Below, piece by piece: positions 5,782-9,383 of a stretch of DNA of 9,383 nucleotides. The stretch is from CAWJEL01 sp964647255 (lineage in GTDB: Bacteria > Chloroflexota > Anaerolineae > CG2-30-64-16), in the NCBI GenBank assembly GCA_964647255.1, contig CAZYGI010000115.1:1-9383 (forward strand), given 5' to 3'. The first letter of the stretch is position 1. Each line of letters starts with the position of its first letter. The notes beneath the pieces were generated by a model. The model made no database searches, was not told the origin of the DNA, and saw only the letters and a program-made list of their open reading frames with translations. Position numbers and translations under genes: made by a program.

Positions 5782-6215
5782 TCGAAATTGCACCAGCAAC
5801 CACCGTGACCGACGAGCTCGTCGCTGCGTTTGCGCGGCTGACCCCGCAACTGTCCGCCTCGAGCCCCGCGCCGGGCCCGGCCGAGATCGCGGAGATGATC
5901 GCCTCACCTGCGACCACGGTGTTGATCGCCCGAGATTCCGAGCAGGCGGGCGCCATCGTCGGCGCCCTGACCCTGGCGCAGTTTCGCATCCCCACCGGGG
6001 TGCGCGCGTGGATCGAGGATGTGGTGGTGGATGCTGCGGCGCGCGGCAAAGGGATCGGCGAGGCGCTGACCCGCGCGGCGCTTGATGTGGCCCGGCAGGC
6101 CGGCGCCAAGACGGTGGACCTGACCTCAAGGCCGTCACGCGAAGCCGCCAACCGCCTTTATCGCCGCGTGGGGTTCGTGCTGCGCGAGACGAACGTGTAC
6201 CGGTACTCGCTCTGA
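5778..6215 (+). CDS. GNAT family N-acetyltransferase
   Basis: A 145-residue acetyl-CoA-dependent acetyltransferase. Motif A is VVVDAAARGKGIGEAL (82-97), with the acetyl-CoA pyrophosphate loop R89-G-K-G-I-G94. Motif B ends in NRLYRRVGFVLRETNVYRY (125-143), the usual C-terminal layout of small GNAT enzymes acting on amino acids, amines or protein N-termini. Length is typical. ATG at 5778 overlaps the stop of the EEP gene as ATGA, and AGGAGG (5768-5773) sits 4 bases upstream, so translation is both coupled and independently initiated. It is the last gene of the deoC operon. Its acceptor substrate cannot be inferred from the sequence. No clear intrinsic terminator follows it. Confidence 0.93.
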   Translation: MIEIAPATTVTDELVAAFARLTPQLSASSPAPGPAEIAEMIASPATTVLIARDSEQAGAIVGALTLAQFRIPTGVRAWIEDVVVDAAARGKGIGEALTRAALDVARQAGAKTVDLTSRPSREAANRLYRRVGFVLRETNVYRYSL

Positions 6216-6331
6216 AGCGAAGACCCTTGAGACTCAGCGCTTGTCACAGAATAACTCCCTTCCCATCAGGTTTTCCCTTTTCCAGTAGGTCGTTCGACTC
6301 GATCTCTGCCATGACATGCGATCTGTCATTA

Positions 6332-6467
6332 TGTCATGCTGAGTGGGTTAGCGGCTCAACACTGATCGCCGCGTGACTCCAGCGAAGCATCTCGTGCAGC
6401 CGACGAGACCCTTCACTGACGATTCGTGGCGCCGTGCTTTTGCGCCGTTACCCCGTTCAGGGTGACA
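6332..6467. repeat. Decayed palindromic intergenic repeat (about 136 bp)
   Basis: The end arms TGTCATGCTGAG (6332-6343) and TTCAGGGTGACA (6456-6467) are imperfect inverted repeats (9 of 12 pair). At the centre, CGAAGCATCTCGT (6383-6395) and ACGAGACCCTTC (6403-6414) form a second imperfect hairpin (10 of 12 pair) around a 7-base loop. This resembles, from memory, the widespread TGTCATnCTGAGCGAAGC...GAGATCCTTC...CAGGRTGACA intergenic repeat of environmental bacteria, here with extra bases between arms. A small palindrome ATGACA...TGTCAT (6311-6329) lies just before it. The remaining gap between 6216 and 6570 holds only the start signals of the next gene as far as I can see. Confidence 0.6.
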
Positions 6468-6534
6468 AGAATGGCAGCACTCCTGCCAAACAACCCACCA
6501 GGGTTAGCAGTTACTTTTCGCCCGCGCGTGCGTC

Positions 6535-6563
6535 TATTATATTGCATATCCATTGGCGGGGAG
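6535..6563 (+). promoter_or_regulatory. Candidate -10 and ribosome site of the PAS/GAF sensor gene
   Basis: TATTAT (6535-6540) and the overlapping TATATT (6538-6543) each match TATAAT at 5 of 6 positions. They stand out in GC-rich DNA 28-36 bases before the start codon. No good -35 is seen; TTACTT (6511-6516, 18-bp spacer) is weak. GGGGAG (6558-6563) lies 7 bases before ATG at 6571 and decides the start. Confidence 0.4.
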
Positions 6564-6570
6564 TTCACTC

Positions 6571-9383
6571 ATGTCAAGCGAATCGTTCCAGCAGCGTGCC
6601 GCTGATCTGCGGCGTCGCGCAGAGGTGCGGTTGATGGCCGTGGAGGCGCAAACCGGCGCACCCCCCGCGCCGGAGGAAGCCCAGCGCCTGCTCCACGAGC
6701 TGCGCGTGCACCAGATCGAGCTGGAGCTGCAGAACGAGGAGCTGCTCCGGGCGCAGGTCGCGCTGGAAGGGGTGTGCGCGCGGTACTTCGACCTGTACCA
6801 TCGGGCGCCGGTAGGCTACCTTACCCTGAGCGAGAAGGGCCTGATCCTGGAGGCAAATCTGCGCGCCGCCGCCCTGCTCGGATTGCCGATCGAGACGTTG
6901 GTCAAACGGACGCTGGGCCGCTTCATCTATCCCGGTGATGCCGGCGATTACTCCCTGCGCACCTCGCAGCTCTGGCGGACCGGCGTGCCGCAGGCCTGCG
7001 AGGTGCGCCTGGCCCCGCGCCGCGAGGGCGCAGCGCCGACCTGGGTGCGCCTGGAGATGGCGTTGGCGCAGGATGAGCAGGAGCGCGCCACTGTCTGTCG
7101 CGTCATCCTGGATGACATCAGCGAGCGCAGGCGCGCCGAGGCCGCCTTGCACGAGCGCGAGGAGCAGCAGCGGCTCATCCTCGACCATCTGTCCGTGGGC
7201 GTTGTCTTGGCCGATAGCGCAGGAACCACGTTCTACGTGAACCCGGCGTTCACCGAGCTCTTCGGCTACACCCCGGCGCAGATTCCGACCCTGACGGATT
7301 GGTGGCTGCTGGCGCACCCGGAGCCGGCCGATCGGGAACCGATCGTTGCGGAGTGGAACCGGCGGCTCGCGGAAGCCGTGGCAGGCCGGGGCGAGATTCG
7401 TCCGATGGAGGTGGCGATCAGGTGCGCCGACGGCGCCCAGAAGCATGTGCGCGTCACGGCCAGGGTGAACGCCGCGGACCTGTTTGTCACATTGATTGAT
7501 CTCACCGAGCGGCAGGCGGCAGACGAGGTCTTGCCCGCCAGCGAGAGCCGCTATCGCGATCCCTACGAAAACGCGCCGGTCGCCTATTTCTCGGTGGGGA
7601 CCGACGACCGCATCCGGCGCTGCAACCGGCAGGCGGCCCACCTGCTCGGTAGCACGGTTGAGCAGCTCATAGGACGCCCCGTTTTCGATCTCTACGCCGA
7701 CAACCCGCACGGCAAAACGAAGGCCCGCCAGGTGTTCGAGCGTTTCCTGGCCGGCGAACCGGTGGCCGACAAAGAGCTCCAGATGGTGAGGGCAGACGGG
7801 ACGCCCTTCTGGATCAACCTGTCTGTGACCGCCATTCGCGACGCTGCGGGCCAGGTGCTCGAGAGCCGCTCAGCCGTAGTGGATATCACCGACCGCAAAC
7901 GGGCAGAAGAAGCGCTGCGCGTCAGCGAGGAACGCTATCGCATGCTGCTGATGTTGTCGCCGGATGGCATCAGCGTGGCGGATCAGACCGGCCGGATCCT
8001 GGCCTGCAATGAGCAGTTTGCGGCCATGCATGGCTTCGACGGCAGCGCGCAGGCAGTCGGGACATCTGCGCAGGAGCTGGCCAGCCCGGAAGCCTTTGCC
8101 GGGCTCTATCGTGAAGTTGCTGCGGCGCTGAAGCGGGGTGAAGGCGCGGTCCATGATATTGAAGTTGAGGTGCTGCGTCGCGACGGGTCGCGGTTCCCCG
8201 CGGAATACAGCATCGCGCAGGTGCCGTGGCCGGATGCCCCGTTCGGGGTGGCGTATCTCTCCAACATCCGGGATATCACGCGGCGCAAGGAGCAGGCTGC
8301 GGAGCTGAAGCAGCATTGGCTCCACCTGGAAGAGCTGGTACAGGGGCGCACCCACGATCTTCGGGCCGAGATCGCCCAGCGGACTGCAACGCAGGCCGCG
8401 CTGCAGCGCAGCGAAGCGGGCCTGGCCGCGGCCGAACGCATCGCGCACATAGGGAGCTGGGAGCGGGATCTGCGCACCGGCGAGATACACCTTTCCGATG
8501 GGCTCTATCACATCCTGGGCCTTGACCCCGGGATGGACCCGCAGGTCGCCTACGCCGCGGCCTGGGACGCGGTGCACCCGGATGACGCCGCGCCGGTCCA
8601 GGCGGCGATTGCCCGCGCCAAGGCCTCAGGCGCGCCCCTGGACCTCATCTTCCGCATCGTCCGGCCTGCGGGGGAGATGATCGTCTTCCGCATGGTCGCC
8701 GAATTCGAACGCGACGCGGCTGGGCGGCCCGTCCTCATGCGCGCGACGGCGCAGGACATCACCGAGCAGGAGCACAACAAGGAAAAGCTTGCCAAGCGCA
8801 TCGAGGAACTCACAAGCCTACAGGATCTGGGGCAGAAGGTCAGCCAGGCGCTCCCACTGAAAGACATCATCCAGACTTACCTGGATCGGCTCCTGGCCCT
8901 GGCCGATGTTGACATGGTCCAGGTGTTCTTGCTGCAGGAGGGCCGCTTGCTCCTGGCAGCCATGCGCTCGGGGCTGGCGGGCCCAGCGGTCAAGGCGCAA
9001 CTCCTGGATGCAGGCGAATCCCTGTGCGGGCAAGCTGTCCAGGAGGGGCAGATCATCTATGCGCCGGAGATCGAGCGCGCCCAGTGCTGCACGAGCGAGC
9101 ATTGTTGCGCCAACGGGCCGCGTTCGTTGGCCGCGCTGCCGCTGCGCAGCGGAACAACGATCATCGGCGCGTTGGCTGTGGGTGCAGCGGCGCCGGACGC
9201 CTTTAGGGATCGCCTCGATTTCCTGGGAACGGCTGCCAACCTGGTCGCGGTGCGATTGCAGAACACCATGCTGCTCCAGGAGTCCCAGGCGCGTGCGGCG
9301 GGCCTGGCGGAGACGGTGGCTGAGCGCACCCGCGAATTGCGGACAGAACGTGACCGCACGCAGGCCATCCTGGAGACCGTCGG
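6571..9383 (+). CDS. Multi-PAS/GAF cytoplasmic sensor protein, partial (probable histidine kinase)
   Basis: The frame is open without a stop for about 937 codons from ATG 6571 to the right edge. A GGGGAG ribosome site lies 7 bases upstream. Order: a helical N-terminus with LLHELRVHQIELELQNEEL at about 41-59; PAS1 about 68-185 (ending DDISERRR); PAS2 about 200-315 (DLTERQ); PAS3 about 325-443 (VVDITDRK); PAS4 about 453-573 (IRDITRRK); a signalling helix about 574-615; PAS5 of the PAS_3 type about 620-733 (AHIGSWERDL; AQDITEQ); GAF about 745-900; then another signalling helix (AETVAERTRELRTERD, 913-928) leading out of the window. There are no membrane segments, so sensing should be cytoplasmic. 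The GAF domain holds a cluster Cys839, Cys840, His844, Cys845, Cys846. The output domain is not visible; by family habit it is a histidine kinase, less likely a GGDEF or phosphatase domain. Ligands of the PAS domains are unknown. Confidence 0.92.
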   Translation, partial: MSSESFQQRAADLRRRAEVRLMAVEAQTGAPPAPEEAQRLLHELRVHQIELELQNEELLRAQVALEGVCARYFDLYHRAPVGYLTLSEKGLILEANLRAAALLGLPIETLVKRTLGRFIYPGDAGDYSLRTSQLWRTGVPQACEVRLAPRREGAAPTWVRLEMALAQDEQERATVCRVILDDISERRRAEAALHEREEQQRLILDHLSVGVVLADSAGTTFYVNPAFTELFGYTPAQIPTLTDWWLLAHPEPADREPIVAEWNRRLAEAVAGRGEIRPMEVAIRCADGAQKHVRVTARVNAADLFVTLIDLTERQAADEVLPASESRYRDPYENAPVAYFSVGTDDRIRRCNRQAAHLLGSTVEQLIGRPVFDLYADNPHGKTKARQVFERFLAGEPVADKELQMVRADGTPFWINLSVTAIRDAAGQVLESRSAVVDITDRKRAEEALRVSEERYRMLLMLSPDGISVADQTGRILACNEQFAAMHGFDGSAQAVGTSAQELASPEAFAGLYREVAAALKRGEGAVHDIEVEVLRRDGSRFPAEYSIAQVPWPDAPFGVAYLSNIRDITRRKEQAAELKQHWLHLEELVQGRTHDLRAEIAQRTATQAALQRSEAGLAAAERIAHIGSWERDLRTGEIHLSDGLYHILGLDPGMDPQVAYAAAWDAVHPDDAAPVQAAIARAKASGAPLDLIFRIVRPAGEMIVFRMVAEFERDAAGRPVLMRATAQDITEQEHNKEKLAKRIEELTSLQDLGQKVSQALPLKDIIQTYLDRLLALADVDMVQVFLLQEGRLLLAAMRSGLAGPAVKAQLLDAGESLCGQAVQEGQIIYAPEIERAQCCTSEHCCANGPRSLAALPLRSGTTIIGALAVGAAAPDAFRDRLDFLGTAANLVAVRLQNTMLLQESQARAAGLAETVAERTRELRTERDRTQAILETV

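Noticed and set aside
5029..6138. Long minus-strand open frame (369 codons) opposite the EEP and GNAT genes
   Set aside because: Its translation is Arg/Pro/Ala-rich with no family motif, while the plus strand carries two clear enzymes with ribosome sites. Long antisense frames are expected in GC-rich DNA.
6574..7710. Long minus-strand open frame (378 codons) opposite the sensor gene
   Set aside because: The opposite strand has a continuous PAS-domain protein with a good start site. The antisense product is low-complexity and unlike any family.
1..9383. CRISPR array, transposase, phage or defence genes
   Set aside because: No spaced direct repeats, no DDE or recombinase motifs and no defence-family proteins were seen in any convincing frame.

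Overview
This is a GC-rich stretch of bacterial chromosome (roughly 65% GC by eye) with ordinary gene spacing, good Shine-Dalgarno sites and sigma70-like promoters. The best guess for the organism is a member of the Chloroflexota or a similar free-living environmental bacterium. This rests on the large multi-PAS/GAF sensor, whose N-terminal segment I associate with that group, and on palindromic dispersed repeats in the intergenic gaps. No ribosomal gene or other strong taxonomic marker is present, so this is an inference.

Layout from left to right. (1) At the left edge a minus-strand gene for a membrane-anchored protein with a Pro/Ala-rich stalk runs off the window (1-261). Diverging from it is an unrecognised 168-residue gene (457-963). 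The gap between them holds two back-to-back promoters, and the left one appears to drive a leaderless mRNA. (2) Three minus-strand metabolic genes follow, in transcription order: a D-cysteine desulfhydrase-like PLP enzyme (4107-3130), diaminopimelate epimerase dapF (3045-2212) and a zinc-free quinone oxidoreductase-like MDR enzyme (1959-1018). A strong promoter precedes the first. A 17-bp palindromic operator candidate precedes the last, so the oxidoreductase is probably controlled on its own. (3) A tight plus-strand operon follows: deoC (deoxyribose-phosphate aldolase), an endonuclease/exonuclease/phosphatase-family protein 2 bp later, and a GNAT acetyltransferase overlapping that by 4 bp (4301-6215). 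(4) A gap of about 355 bp contains a decayed palindromic repeat. (5) A very large soluble sensor begins at 6571 and is still open at the right edge. It shows five PAS-like domains, two signalling-helix linkers and a GAF domain with an unusual Cys cluster. It is the largest gene in the window and probably continues into an output domain.

How the genes relate: DapF supplies meso-DAP for lysine and peptidoglycan. The D-cysteine desulfhydrase-like enzyme would detoxify D-cysteine or use it as a sulfur source. DeoC breaks down deoxyribose phosphate. The EEP and GNAT proteins are linked to deoC only by operon structure. I found no mobile element, CRISPR array, RNA gene, phage gene or defence cassette, and I do not see convincing evidence of a new multi-gene system. 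The most interesting items are regulatory (leaderless promoter, operator), repeat-related, and the Cys-rich GAF sensor.
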